From Denitrovibrio acetiphilus DSM 12809 (GTDB lineage: Bacteria; Chrysiogenota; Deferribacteres; Deferribacterales; Geovibrionaceae), in assembly GCF_000025725.1 (NCBI RefSeq), contig NC_013943.1:1178001-1242000 (forward strand): a stretch of DNA of 64,000 bases. Reading direction: 5' to 3'. The notes under the pieces were generated by a model. The model searched no databases, was not told where the DNA came from, and saw nothing but the letters and a program-made list of their open reading frames with translations. The translations under genes and the position numbers were made by a program. Positions 51,451-61,089 of the stretch are shown piece by piece. Numbering within the stretch: the stretch's first letter is position 1; each line of letters starts with the position of its first letter.

Positions 51451-53349
51451 TTATGCGGGTTGTTTTTTCTTTTTGAACAGAACTATCCAGTGGAAGCTCA
51501 GTATATAAGAAAAAATATAATTACCGATTATTACTGCAATGAAAGTCAGTGTAATAGTTGTAGGTGAAAACCATTCATATGAATCACTTCCCGGCAGGTA
51601 ATGACGCATACTGAAGGCCGGCACATAAGCGAAAAGGAACGGGCCCAGATAAAGGAACTTTGCAAACTTGAACGCATTAAAAGCTGTTAGCCACATATTC
51701 GCCTTTGCGATAGTCGCCCCTGCAAAAGCCGCAATGCACACCGGAGGTGTTATGTTTGAGTCCTGAGATAGCCAGTAAACCACCATATGTGCTGCGATAG
51801 GTGAAACACCCAGTTCTGTCAGGGCAGGAACAGCAACAACAGCTGTAATAAGGTACGCCGCAGTAACAGGAACACCCATACCAAGCACAAGTGATGCAAG
51901 CGCAATAAGCAGGATAGTAAGCCACAGTTTGCCGGCAGCAAGGTGTATTATTATTGAGCTGAATGTAAGTGTCAGACCGGAGTAAGTCAGCATAGAGATA
52001 ATTATTCCTATGACACCAACAGTAGCTCCGATTTTCAGGCTGGATTCTGTTCCGTTTCTGGATGCTTCGATGAATTCTTTAAGGTTAATCCTCAGCTCAC
52101 CCCTGAGTGCAGCAAAGCCGAATGTTACGAGGGTTGAAAGCCCGGCAGACATTTCATTAACCGAATCAAAGCCTTTAACAGAGTCTGCGAAGAGAACACC
52201 CAGCAGGACAATAGTGAATATTGATACGTATTTAGAACCCCTTGTCCATGTTATGATAACGCATGAGAGCATTCCGACAACAGCCGAATAGCCTGGGGAT
52301 TTTCCCATTATCATGAGTATGGTAATAAGGACGAGAGGCATAACATAATGCCATCCTTCTTTAAATATCTGCTTGGGGCTGACAGCGGATTTTTCACCCC
52401 TGATGTTATGAAGTTTAGCCTCGTAGTGAACCATTACAAATACGCTGAAGAAATACATCAGCGCAGGAAATATAGCAACAAGCATGATCGTCTGGTATGG
52501 AACTTCTGTCAGCTCCGCCATGATGAAACCGCCGGCTCCCATGATAGGAGGCATAAACATACCACCGATAGATGCTGCTGGTTCAACAGCACCGGCAACG
52601 TGAGGTTTGAAACCAGCCTTTTTCATAAGAGGTATGGTGAAAGCCCCTGTGGATACTGTGTTTGCGATAGCAGAGCCTGATATGGAACCGAATATTGCAC
52701 TGGCAATAACTGCGACTTTTGCGGGGCCTCCGGTTTTGTGACCGACAGCCGCAAGTGGGAGGTCGATAAAAAACTTCTGTGCTCCGGATTTTTCCAGAAA
52801 AGCACCAAAGAGGACAAAAAGCAGTACATATGTGGCGAGAACGTCTGCCATGATTCCGAAAACGCCATCGTTTGTAAGGAATATAGCAACAGATATGGTA
52901 TCAAGGAAGTTTCCGCCGGAGTGCTGGAAGAGATCAGGTACTTTATCACCGAAGACACCGTAAAGTATCATTGCTCCGCCGAGAAGTACAAATACAGAAC
53001 CAACCGCACGTCTAGCCACTTCGATACCCATCAGTACGCCCACTACAGACATCCACTGATCCATGATAGTTTCAGCACCTGCTCTGTAGTTTAAGTCAAC
53101 GAAAAATATCATGAAATATAAAACAGGTACGCATGCCGCAAGAATTAATATATAGTCAATAATTCTAAGCCATTTATTTTTAGATTTATATACGAGGAAA
53201 ATCAGAAAATATGTGATAAACACATATATACCCTTGTGGTATTCGGTTGATACGGGCTTTATAAGTGCAGCATATGAGTAAAATAGAACTAAGAACACAG
53301 CCGCAATATCAAATATGATTTTTTCAAATTTCTTCAGATCAGCATACAC
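51451..53349 (-). CDS. TRAP transporter fused permease (4TM/12TM)
   Basis: 632 residues from GTG 53349, which has a GGAG at 8 bases; the GTG three codons earlier overlaps that SD. DctQ-like small domain (about 15-170) fused to a DctM-like large domain (about 175-600), as usual in TAXI-type TRAP systems. The GSISGSAIANTVSTGAFTIP and SVLG-MGVPVTAAYL-like motifs of the large subunit are present. Uses an ion gradient to import the substrate given by the TAXI protein upstream. A terminator-like hairpin separates the two genes. Confidence 0.93.
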   Translation of the reverse strand: MYADLKKFEKIIFDIAAVFLVLFYSYAALIKPVSTEYHKGIYVFITYFLIFLVYKSKNKWLRIIDYILILAACVPVLYFMIFFVDLNYRAGAETIMDQWMSVVGVLMGIEVARRAVGSVFVLLGGAMILYGVFGDKVPDLFQHSGGNFLDTISVAIFLTNDGVFGIMADVLATYVLLFVLFGAFLEKSGAQKFFIDLPLAAVGHKTGGPAKVAVIASAIFGSISGSAIANTVSTGAFTIPLMKKAGFKPHVAGAVEPAASIGGMFMPPIMGAGGFIMAELTEVPYQTIMLVAIFPALMYFFSVFVMVHYEAKLHNIRGEKSAVSPKQIFKEGWHYVMPLVLITILMIMGKSPGYSAVVGMLSCVIITWTRGSKYVSIFTIVLLGVLFADSVKGFDSVNEMSAGLSTLVTFGFAALRGELRINLKEFIEASRNGTESSLKIGATVGVIGIIISMLTYSGLTLTFSSIIIHLAAGKLWLTILLIALASLVLGMGVPVTAAYLITAVVAVPALTELGVSPIAAHMVVYWLSQDSNITPPVCIAAFAGATIAKANMWLTAFNAFKFAKFLYLGPFLFAYVPAFSMRHYLPGSDSYEWFSPTTITLTFIAVIIGNYIFSYILSFHWIVLFKKKKQPA

Positions 53350-53363
53350 GATGATCACTCCTT

Positions 53364-53397
53364 AAAAAAAGCGGCAGACACGATTGCCCACCGCTTT
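53364..53397 (-). terminator. Intercistronic terminator between TAXI and permease genes
   Basis: Minus strand AAAGCGG (53397-53391) pairs with CCGCTTT (53374-53368), followed by more T down to 53364, then directly the permease SD. Partial termination would give more binding protein than permease. Confidence 0.75.
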
Positions 53398-53424
53398 ATA
53401 CCAAACTTTGATTGTGTGTTGTTA

Positions 53425-54402
53425 TTACTTGATTACGCCCATTTCTCTCCAGAACTTTTCAGCTCCAGGGTGAAGTTTAAGCTGTGTTGTACCTTTTGTT
53501 CCGCCTTCGACGCTCATTTGTCTTGCAGTCTTTTTGATGGTTACGAGGTATGATAGACCTTCTTTGCTGTAGACAGATTTGATCATGTTGTATACCACAT
53601 CCTCAGGGACTTTTTCGCTGGCTATCCAGAGAGCAGAATCCTGAAATGACTTTGTGACTTCAGCCTGACCTTTATAAGTGTTTGCGGGGATGTCAATAGA
53701 GCTGTAAAATGGGTATTCGTTAAAAACACCGTGTGTTTCAGCGTCTGTGAAGACATTTATGAGTTTGATGTCATTTTGTTGTGCAGCCTGAATAACAGCC
53801 GCTGTAGGGTATCCTGCGAAAACCCAGAAAGCGTCAAGCTGTTTGTTAGAGAAAGCAGCCGCAGCGTTGTTATATCCAAGGAATTGTGGTTCCATCTTAT
53901 CCCAGACGCCCATCCCTTTGAAGAAACGTTCGGCGTTTGCAGCGGCACCGGAACCGCCTTTACCAACTCCGACCCTTTTGCCTACAAGGTCAGCAGCAGA
54001 GTTTATGCCGGAATCGGCTCTTACGATAAGCTGAGCAGGCGCACCGTAGAGATATCCAACAGCTCTGACACCTTCATATTTTCTGGTGTCCTGCGGTGAA
54101 AGTTTTCCGATAGTAGCAAGGTATGTGTCACCGGCATAAGCAATGCCGAAATCGGCTCTGCCAGCGGAGATAAGCCTTACGTTTTGAGTTGAACCGGCAG
54201 AAGCGCTGACGTTGACTTTGTCTTTGTCCAGAAGTTTTTTGTCATTTGTCCACTGGCTGATACCAGAGGCGAAATACTGGAAAGTACCGCCCGAAGGTCC
54301 GCCGGAGAACTTGTAAACTTTCGCTTCCGAGGAAGCAGGGAACGCTACAAGCACTGCTGTAACAGCGAAAACTGCAGCAAGTGTTATAATAAGCTTTTTC
54401 AT
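53425..54402 (-). CDS. TAXI-family TRAP solute-binding protein
   Basis: 325 residues from ATG 54402 (AAGGAGG SD). Sec signal peptide about 1-27, then the TAXI fold: FSGGPSGGTFQYFASGIS, VRLISAGRADFGIAYAG, VGKRVGVGKGGSGAAA. TAXI proteins of known function bind glutamate or other carboxylates; the ligand here is not known. Promoter region 54403-54550 is AT rich with no clear boxes. Confidence 0.94.
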   Translation of the reverse strand: MKKLIITLAAVFAVTAVLVAFPASSEAKVYKFSGGPSGGTFQYFASGISQWTNDKKLLDKDKVNVSASAGSTQNVRLISAGRADFGIAYAGDTYLATIGKLSPQDTRKYEGVRAVGYLYGAPAQLIVRADSGINSAADLVGKRVGVGKGGSGAAANAERFFKGMGVWDKMEPQFLGYNNAAAAFSNKQLDAFWVFAGYPTAAVIQAAQQNDIKLINVFTDAETHGVFNEYPFYSSIDIPANTYKGQAEVTKSFQDSALWIASEKVPEDVVYNMIKSVYSKEGLSYLVTIKKTARQMSVEGGTKGTTQLKLHPGAEKFWREMGVIK

Positions 54403-54551
54403 AGAACAATCCTCCTTAAATGATACATAGAAACACTTTTTTATCATGTGTGATTAAATAATACAAGAGTATTTTAAAATTAGCATAAGCAGTATTCAAA
54501 TACATTAATATTGTGATGTAAGTATCTGTAAAAACAGACTAAAGTGCTATT

Positions 54552-54597
54552 TAAAAACGTTTATATCTGTTTGGAATTATAGAGACATTCAAACGTT
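54552..54597 (-). terminator. Candidate uspA terminator
   Basis: Minus strand AACGTTT (54597-54591) pairs with AAACGTT (54562-54556), followed by TTTAAA. It lies 19 bases after the uspA stop; the loop is long (28 bases), so it is weak. Confidence 0.35.
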
Positions 54598-54615
54598 GTT
54601 AAAGTTACTGTTTTA

Positions 54616-55071
54616 CTATTGCAGAACTTTTCTGACCAGAAAAACACAGCAGTTAGCTTTTCTGACAACTTTTTCTGTTGTACTTCCAGTAAAGAATCCT
54701 TCTAGTGCATTCTTACCTTTAGAAGAAATAACGATAAGATCAACTTTAAGTATATCGGCTAACTTAAGTATCTTATCATACGGAGAGCCTGTCTCAAAGT
54801 GGGTTTCGTAGTTAACATTTTTACCTTTAATGAATTTTTCTATCTTTGCGTCCATGAGCTGCTTGTTGTATTCGGCAAGATGCTTTTTAACTTCGCCGAC
54901 TTTTTCATCATCAAGGAAAAACATAGGCATGTGCTCTGCATCCTGTGCTGAAACGTGAACAAGGTGTATCTTTGAACCGAACTGCTGGGCGAGCTCTACT
55001 GCCTGAGCGAGGGCAGCTTCTGAATATTCTGAAAAGTCTGTGGGTACGAGTATCTCTTTTGGCTTAAACAT
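54616..55071 (-). CDS. Universal stress protein A-like
   Basis: 151 residues, one Usp domain. Opens KEILVPTDFSEYSEAAL; the ATP-binding end region reads SSKGKNALEGFFTGSTTEKVV, which keeps the G..G(S/T) pattern loosely. In Halomonas a Usp protein (TeaD) regulates an adjacent TRAP transporter, and this gene lies just upstream of the TAXI-TRAP genes on the same strand, so a similar role is possible. Confidence 0.9.
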   Translation of the reverse strand: MFKPKEILVPTDFSEYSEAALAQAVELAQQFGSKIHLVHVSAQDAEHMPMFFLDDEKVGEVKKHLAEYNKQLMDAKIEKFIKGKNVNYETHFETGSPYDKILKLADILKVDLIVISSKGKNALEGFFTGSTTEKVVRKANCCVFLVRKVLQ

Positions 55072-55142
55072 AAATTCCTCCGGAAGCTTAAATATAATCT
55101 AATATACATCTGAAATCTATTGTGCGCTATCGAAATACGCTA

Positions 55143-55889
55143 TTACTTCTTTGTAGTTATAATAAAATTATCTGTCAGACAGCTGATGCCCGGGAATCTG
55201 TTAACATAGGTTTCTTTGCAGTGAAGCATTATCCTGTCTGCTGCTGTCCCGCCGTAAAGTTCATCTCCGAGAATAGGGTGCCCTTTGTGAGCAAGATACG
55301 CACGTAGTTGATGTCTTGAGGCATTTTCCATCTCTGCTCGTACGAGTGTGAGACCATTTTCAAAACTGACAGGTGTAAATGTCGTTTTGTAGCCTCCGGG
55401 CTTTTCCAGAACCCTCACCTTGCGCCTTTTATCAGCATCTATCAGGTTATCCATAACAAAGGGCTTCTCAATTTTACCTTCGACATGGGCAAGGTAGACT
55501 TTTCTTGTCTCAAAAACAAAAAAGTCATCACGAACTGCCGCAATCACACCGTCTGTTGTATAATCCAGTCTGGATATAAAGCTGAACTCATTTGAATATG
55601 CCATGATGACGTCAGTCATCGTGATAGGATCGTCAGGTTTCTGAAGGTCAGTATGCATAAAAGCCGGCTTGTCAAAAAAAACGATATGATCGAATTCTTT
55701 GACAATGTAATCTGCTGGCGTGACATCCGGTCTTTTTGTTTCGGCGGTCAGTTCTAAAAAGCCTTCGTCACTGTCCAGATCTTTGGTCGTAACGATACCG
55801 TCAAGAGCAACCATTCCGTCTTTAATATATTTTTTTGCCATGCGTACAGAAAGTCCGTACTGTTCTGACAGGCGTCTGGAGTATCTCAT
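55143..55889 (-). CDS. RluA-family pseudouridine synthase
   Basis: 248 residues. N-terminal S4-like segment (about 1-45: LSVRMAKKYIKDGMVALDG), then a pseudouridine synthase domain with the catalytic Asp in SRLDYTTDGV and the C-terminal RHQLRAYLAHKGHPILGDELYG. RNA target not determinable. The domain is somewhat short and divergent. Divergent from prmA with 62 bases between. Confidence 0.88.
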   Translation of the reverse strand: MRYSRRLSEQYGLSVRMAKKYIKDGMVALDGIVTTKDLDSDEGFLELTAETKRPDVTPADYIVKEFDHIVFFDKPAFMHTDLQKPDDPITMTDVIMAYSNEFSFISRLDYTTDGVIAAVRDDFFVFETRKVYLAHVEGKIEKPFVMDNLIDADKRRKVRVLEKPGGYKTTFTPVSFENGLTLVRAEMENASRHQLRAYLAHKGHPILGDELYGGTAADRIMLHCKETYVNRFPGISCLTDNFIITTKK

Positions 55890-55951
55890 ATAATTTTAAT
55901 CTCATATGTTTTAGTTTATTGCAACAGTCAAAGAATATGATATAAACACTT

Positions 55952-56722
55952 ATGATTGAATACAGATACGGAATACTTTCCGAAAAAACAAGAGAAATCC
56001 TTGCAGAGCTCGGTATATACCCGATAGAAGAAGACTTTAAAGGGGAGTCCGTCTGCAATGTTATATACTTTGATGAGACACTTCCTGAGATCATAGAAGA
56101 GCAATATCTGACAAGAACACCTGTCGAAGATACCGGATGGGAAGAGAAGTGGAAGGAGTTTATCAAACCGGGTAATCTTACTGATAGCATCAGGTATGAA
56201 TTTGATGCTTCAATTCAGTCCGACGAAAATACTATAATCATTAATCCATCAATGGCGTTCGGGACAGGAACACACCCCACAACAAAATGTGCGGCAGAGC
56301 TGCTTGAGAATGTATGCAGCGGGAAAAATGTCATTGATGCAGGTTGCGGCAGTGGGATACTCGCAATCACAGCCTCCAAGAGGGGAGCCGCAAAAGTGTA
56401 TGCGTTCGATAATGATCCGGTTGCCCTTTTTAACACTTACGAAAATATAAGTCTAAACCATATTGATAATATATATGCATGGGCAGGTGTTATTGAAAGT
56501 TTCAGAGGGGAGGTTCAGGTTGTTGTTGCGAATATCATTACAAGCGTTCTGAAAATCATCCACCCTCATGTAATGGCTCTCAGACCGGAGTACATCATAT
56601 ACTCCGGCATACTTGACAGTGAATATGGTGAATTCATTTCATCCCTTAAGCTTGAAGGGTGTGAGGTCGCAGGGGAGAGCAGCCACAAGGAATGGCGGGG
56701 AGTGCTTATAAAATGCCGGTAA
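55952..56722 (+). CDS. prmA: Ribosomal protein L11 methyltransferase
   Basis: 256 residues. N-terminal L11-recognition domain (about 1-85) and SAM-binding domain with GTGTHPTTK and DAGCGSGIL motifs; VANIIT corresponds to the family's catalytic N/D-P/I-x-x. Methylates lysines of ribosomal protein L11. First of four overlapping genes (prmA, phosphatase, rsmE, tadA). Confidence 0.93.
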   Translation: MIEYRYGILSEKTREILAELGIYPIEEDFKGESVCNVIYFDETLPEIIEEQYLTRTPVEDTGWEEKWKEFIKPGNLTDSIRYEFDASIQSDENTIIINPSMAFGTGTHPTTKCAAELLENVCSGKNVIDAGCGSGILAITASKRGAAKVYAFDNDPVALFNTYENISLNHIDNIYAWAGVIESFRGEVQVVVANIITSVLKIIHPHVMALRPEYIIYSGILDSEYGEFISSLKLEGCEVAGESSHKEWRGVLIKCR

Positions 56723-57477
56723 CAGCGGTTATTGGAGATATCCACGGGTGTATACGCACCCTTGACAGGTTAATAAATGAACTTGAGAAGAGATTCAGCG
56801 GAGTTCAGTACATTTCTCTCGGAGATATTGTAGACAGAGGTCCGGGAATACGCGAGGTTCTACAGCTTTTTATGAACATGAAAGAGCTTGGGATTCTGAC
56901 TATGGTTCGTGGAAATCACGAAGATGTTTTCCTTGATTTTGCCGAACAGACAAATGACTATAGTCATGAAAACTGGTTTACTTACGGCGGCAGGGCAACG
57001 CTTGAAAGTATATCAGAACAGTCAATACCTGAAAATGTTACAGCGTTGAGCGCTGATGACTTTATACCTTACATGGAACCTTATCTTGAGTTTATCAAAA
57101 GTGCGGAATACAAGACTAGTATGAAGTTTGAAAACAATAACTTTATGTTTTCCCATGCGGGGATAGGTCCTTCCTTTGGGCAGGCTAACAGTGTCTATGA
57201 GTTTCAGGCAAGGCAAAACTATCTTTTCATGTGGTCCAGAGACACCTGGCGTTCCACAGAGAAGTATTACGGCTATACCATGGTGCATGGACACACTCCG
57301 GTTAAAGAGATTGAAGCTCATAACGATCCTTACAGACCCTTTGTGAATAGAAATAAAAGGGGGGATCTGGTTAGTGTGGCAATAGATACCGGCTGTGTTT
57401 ACGGGTACTCCCTGAGCAGCATGGTTATCGATACCAGCGGAGACTTTGACTTTGTGAGTGTGAGGAATTGTGAATGA
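56713..57477 (+). CDS. Metallophosphoesterase (PPP-type phosphatase)
   Basis: 254 residues from ATG 56713, overlapping prmA by 10 bases. Motifs GDIHG, GDIVDRGPG, RGNHED and HGHTP show a complete PPP-family dinuclear metal site, like bacterial Ser/Thr phosphatases PrpA/PrpB or ApaH-like enzymes. Substrate could be a phosphoprotein or a dinucleotide. Co-translated with translation-related genes. Confidence 0.92.
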   Translation: MPVTAVIGDIHGCIRTLDRLINELEKRFSGVQYISLGDIVDRGPGIREVLQLFMNMKELGILTMVRGNHEDVFLDFAEQTNDYSHENWFTYGGRATLESISEQSIPENVTALSADDFIPYMEPYLEFIKSAEYKTSMKFENNNFMFSHAGIGPSFGQANSVYEFQARQNYLFMWSRDTWRSTEKYYGYTMVHGHTPVKEIEAHNDPYRPFVNRNKRGDLVSVAIDTGCVYGYSLSSMVIDTSGDFDFVSVRNCE

Positions 57478-58160
57478 AACGAATTTATCTGGCTCAGAAG
57501 CTGACAGATATTTTTGAACTTGAGGGTGATTATTTTCACTATCTTAAGAATGTCGTGAGAGCAAAAGCTGGTGATCTTATAGGGGTTCTCGCAGACGATG
57601 AATACGCAGAATGTACTATTACTGATATGGGGAAAAGAAATGCCGTGATGTCTGTTGAAAGCTGTCGTCCGGCAAAACGTTATACCCATAAGCTGAAAGT
57701 TTATCAGTGCCTTTTAAAGCGGGAATACATGGATTTTGCCGTTGAGAAATACACAGAGCTTGGTGCGACAGAGATAGTACCCGTTATCTCCGAGCGGAGC
57801 CTGAATGACCTGAAAGACAAAACTATGCAGAGGTATCATGATATATCCGTAAAAGCAGCGCTCCAGTCAGAAAATGAACAGCTTCCGGTTATACATGATG
57901 CAGTTGGCATTGCGGATATTCAGCCGGATATGCAGAGTAACTTAATTTTCTATGAACGTTGTGAAGAGCGTGGGTGTTTCAACACCACAAATGAGATGAG
58001 CATTGTGATTGGTCCTGAAGGAGGCTTCACCGAAGAAGAATATCATATGCTGAAAGATAAAGGGTTTACACCTGTGAGACCGATAGATAATATCCTTAAG
58101 GCTGAGACTGCATCAGTTGTTTTTACCGGATATATACGCATACTTCAGGAGAACCTGTGA
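57474..58160 (+). CDS. rsmE: 16S rRNA m3U1498 methyltransferase
   Basis: 228 residues. SPOUT methyltransferase: N-terminal PUA-like domain (about 1-70), then the knot with IGPEGGFTEEE and the C-terminal RILKAETA-like block (DNILKAETASVV). Methylates N3 of U1498 in 16S rRNA. Start overlaps the phosphatase stop (ATGA). Confidence 0.94.
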   Translation: MKRIYLAQKLTDIFELEGDYFHYLKNVVRAKAGDLIGVLADDEYAECTITDMGKRNAVMSVESCRPAKRYTHKLKVYQCLLKREYMDFAVEKYTELGATEIVPVISERSLNDLKDKTMQRYHDISVKAALQSENEQLPVIHDAVGIADIQPDMQSNLIFYERCEERGCFNTTNEMSIVIGPEGGFTEEEYHMLKDKGFTPVRPIDNILKAETASVVFTGYIRILQENL

Positions 58161-58633
58161 ACGGATTTACTGAACAAGACATATTCTTTATGAACGAAGC
58201 TGTCAAAGAGGCAGAGGGTGCAGCGGCAAAAGGCGAAGTTCCTATAGGAGCTGTAGTTGTGTCTGAAGGCGCAGTGATAGGGCGGGGCTCTAACAAAAAG
58301 AACAGCGGTAAATCTGCACTGAACCACGCAGAAATAATAGCAATAGAAGATGCCTCGTCAAAGATAGGGGACTGGCGTCTGGACGAGTGCACACTTTATG
58401 TCACTCTTGAACCGTGCCTTATGTGCGCAGGTGCAATAATCCATGCCCGGATAAGGAATGTTATTTTCGGCACTACTGAGCCCAAATTCGGAGGAGTTAT
58501 TTCGCTAGCCAGAACTTTTGATATTGATGGTCTTAATCATAAGGTCAGTTACAAAGGAGGGCTGCACTCCGATGAAATTTCTGCAATGATGAAGCAATTC
58601 TTTAAAGAAGTTCGCTCCAGAAAGCAGTCTTAG
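58157..58633 (+). CDS. tadA: tRNA-specific adenosine deaminase
   Basis: 158 residues from GTG 58157. Zinc and catalytic residues HAE and PCLMC are intact. Converts A34 to inosine in tRNA-Arg(ACG). Overlaps rsmE by 4 bases and the convergent PilZ gene by 4. Confidence 0.94.
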   Translation: MNGFTEQDIFFMNEAVKEAEGAAAKGEVPIGAVVVSEGAVIGRGSNKKNSGKSALNHAEIIAIEDASSKIGDWRLDECTLYVTLEPCLMCAGAIIHARIRNVIFGTTEPKFGGVISLARTFDIDGLNHKVSYKGGLHSDEISAMMKQFFKEVRSRKQS

Positions 58634-59001
58634 GTGTAAGGCACATCCTCATCAAAACTTGAGAGAAATTCTGCAATAACAACTTTATCATATTCATGTA
58701 TTTCTATAAATCTGAACGCCACAAATCTTTTGCCTAGTTTCATGTTAGACTCGTCAGGTTCAATGCGCCAGACCATTGCTTTTGCATATATAATGTCCTT
58801 TCCATCTTTGAGAGGGATTTCTACCTGACACTCGTAATTTTCATAAATATTGAAGTCTATATTTGTTCTGACCTGAAGCCCGCCAAGGCTGATATCGAGC
58901 ATTTCTGTGAAGCGGAATTCACCGTCACGCTTAAGGTATATCTTTATTGGGACAGCGCTGTATCTTTTAAATTGTCTTCTTTCTTCCAATTGTACCGGCA
59001 T
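58630..59001 (-). CDS. PilZ-domain c-di-GMP receptor
   Basis: 123 residues from ATG 59001 (GGAG SD; the ATG at 59016 overlaps the SD). A stand-alone PilZ domain with the c-di-GMP-binding motifs RRQFKR (near residue 8) and DISLGG. It probably transmits c-di-GMP made by the GGDEF protein and degraded by the HD-GYP protein in this window to motility or surface behaviour; the partner is unknown. Confidence 0.92.
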   Translation of the reverse strand: MPVQLEERRQFKRYSAVPIKIYLKRDGEFRFTEMLDISLGGLQVRTNIDFNIYENYECQVEIPLKDGKDIIYAKAMVWRIEPDESNMKLGKRFVAFRFIEIHEYDKVVIAEFLSSFDEDVPYT

Positions 59002-59038
59002 AATCAACTCCTGCATTTATACAAAAGATAAAAATCAA

Positions 59039-59086
59039 ATATTGCTTATAAATAATACTATAAAAGTATTATTAACTATGCAATAT
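59039..59086. promoter_or_regulatory. Nested inverted repeats between priA and pilZ
   Basis: Outer arms ATATTGC (59039-59045) and GCAATAT (59080-59086) flank inner arms AATAATACT (59051-59059) and AGTATTATT (59065-59073), with a 5-base loop. This could be the priA terminator, a pilZ operator, or both. Confidence 0.45.
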
Positions 59087-59142
59087 AAAATATACTTATT
59101 AATCAATTCTGCAAACAAAATGCTGTGTCGATACTGAAAAAA

Positions 59143-61089
59143 TCACATGAAAAAGTGAGGGTCACGGTCTATTTTAATACGAAGTGTTGTTTTAGCGTTA
59201 TCTTTTAAAGTGTTGGCTGCTGCTCTGATTAATTTCGACAGTTCTGAGTTCAATGGACTTTTTATGATGATTCCATAGCGGAACCTGTTTTGTATTTTAT
59301 ATATCGGCGCCTGTGCGGGGTAAAATACCTCTGCATCATTTTTAAAACGGAGGAGAGTGTCGTAAACAAGGAATGCGGCGTCTTTCACAGCCTCTTCTTT
59401 TGTGTGAGAGAGGGTTATACGGCACATTTTATAAAATGGCGGATAGTTGAAAAGTTTCCTCCGTGCCATCTCCATTTCGTAAAATGTGGTGTCCAGACAA
59501 TCCAGCCTTTTAAAAAGGTCAAGTTCGGGCATTGCTGTTTGTATAACAACACGTCCTTTTTTATCTGCACGCCCGGCACGTCCTGCAAGTTGCAGCAGAA
59601 GCTGGTATGCTCTTTCATTTGCTCTGAAGTCCGGCAGAGTGAACATGTTGTCAATATTTATGATGCCTGCCAGTGTTACATTGCCGAAATCAAGCCCCTT
59701 TGCCACAAGCTGAGTCCCTGCCATGATAGGGTATTCGCCATCTTCGAAGCTTTTAAGCATTTCGGAGAGTTTTTTGTACGATTTAACATTTTCAGTGTCG
59801 AGTCGGAGTATTTTCTTTTCAAATGCTGTTTCCAGAACTTCTGCAACTTTTTCAGTTCCTGCGCCGTAGTCGGTTATGTCGTCACTTCCGCAGTGGAGGC
59901 ATTTAGGTCTTCTGACTTCCTGAGAACAGTAGTTGCATTTGCATGTATTTGTTGACTTATAGTATGTTACGGCGACAGAACAGTTAGAGCAGTTTATAAT
60001 ATTTCCGCATTTCCGGCAGTACAGGGTGTGGGAGTAGCCTTTTCTGTTTATCAGCAGTATGACCTGCTCACCTCTGTTTATAGTTTCATATATTGCATCG
60101 TAGAGCGGGATGGACAGAATACCGCCTATAGGTTCTTCCTCTTTCATGTCTACTATCTGAATTTCCGGCATATCGGTGTCTGGTCTGCACGGGATAGAGT
60201 GATATAAGTATTTTCCGCTTTTAGCGTTTGCCCAGCTTTCAAGTGATGGTGTGGCACTTGCCAGAATCACAGGTATTTTGAGTATCTTTCCGTAAAGGAC
60301 AGACATATCCCGAAGCTGATAAGAGGGGATCTCGTCCTGCTTATAACTGCTTTCGTGCTCTTCATCGACTATTATAAGACCTATCTCTTTTGCCGGGACA
60401 AAGAGCGAGCTTCTTGCCCCCAGCATCATCGGCAATGTGCCGGCTGAGAAGCTCCAGAACGCTTCTTTGCGCTTCTTTGGTGTCTTCTTGCTGTGGTATG
60501 ACAATACGTCGAACCCCATGCGTGCAGACAGCCTGTTTTCAAGCTGAGGTGTAAGGGATATTTCAGGCACTAGGTAGAGCACCTGTTTGCCTTCGGCTAT
60601 AACTTTTTTTGCTAGCTCTATGAATATCTCTGTTTTCCCGCTGCCGGTAACGCCGTGCACCAGATGGGTTGAGAAGCCGTCTTTCAGTGATGAATATATA
60701 CCGTTATAGACAGAAAGCTGCGCTTCGTTGAGGGTTAGTTCTTTCGGTTCAAAATGTTTTATCTCTACTGTAGTTTTCTCGCTGGTGTAGACCTGTTCGG
60801 AGATGACACCCTTCAGAACCTGCCCTGCACCGGCACAATAGTACTCTGATATTTTCATTATCAGATCCATGTATTCGCAGCTGAAGATTGGGTTTGTGTC
60901 GTGTACTGTGCTGATATTTCTGTATTTTATGGATTCATCCGGAGCCGTGTTTTCTCTGAGGACTATGCCGGTGAGAGTTCTTCTGCCCAGGGGGACAGTG
61001 GCTCTGACCCCGTTCTGAATTTCGTCTTCGGATGTATAGGTGTAAATCCCGCCTGTTGGAACAGGCAGGATGACATCGTAATATTTCAT
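59143..61089 (-). CDS. priA: Primosomal protein N' (replication restart helicase)
   Basis: 648 residues, shorter than E. coli PriA (732) but with all parts: N-terminal 3'-DNA-binding domain (about 1-105), helicase Walker A GVTGSGKT, DEEH box, and the eight-cysteine zinc region beginning CRKCGNIINCSNC and ending CLHCGS. GRAGRADKKG is the helicase motif VI area. Restarts stalled forks. Overlaps the acyl-CoA synthetase gene by 4 bases. Confidence 0.95.
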   Translation of the reverse strand: MKYYDVILPVPTGGIYTYTSEDEIQNGVRATVPLGRRTLTGIVLRENTAPDESIKYRNISTVHDTNPIFSCEYMDLIMKISEYYCAGAGQVLKGVISEQVYTSEKTTVEIKHFEPKELTLNEAQLSVYNGIYSSLKDGFSTHLVHGVTGSGKTEIFIELAKKVIAEGKQVLYLVPEISLTPQLENRLSARMGFDVLSYHSKKTPKKRKEAFWSFSAGTLPMMLGARSSLFVPAKEIGLIIVDEEHESSYKQDEIPSYQLRDMSVLYGKILKIPVILASATPSLESWANAKSGKYLYHSIPCRPDTDMPEIQIVDMKEEEPIGGILSIPLYDAIYETINRGEQVILLINRKGYSHTLYCRKCGNIINCSNCSVAVTYYKSTNTCKCNYCSQEVRRPKCLHCGSDDITDYGAGTEKVAEVLETAFEKKILRLDTENVKSYKKLSEMLKSFEDGEYPIMAGTQLVAKGLDFGNVTLAGIINIDNMFTLPDFRANERAYQLLLQLAGRAGRADKKGRVVIQTAMPELDLFKRLDCLDTTFYEMEMARRKLFNYPPFYKMCRITLSHTKEEAVKDAAFLVYDTLLRFKNDAEVFYPAQAPIYKIQNRFRYGIIIKSPLNSELSKLIRAAANTLKDNAKTTLRIKIDRDPHFFM

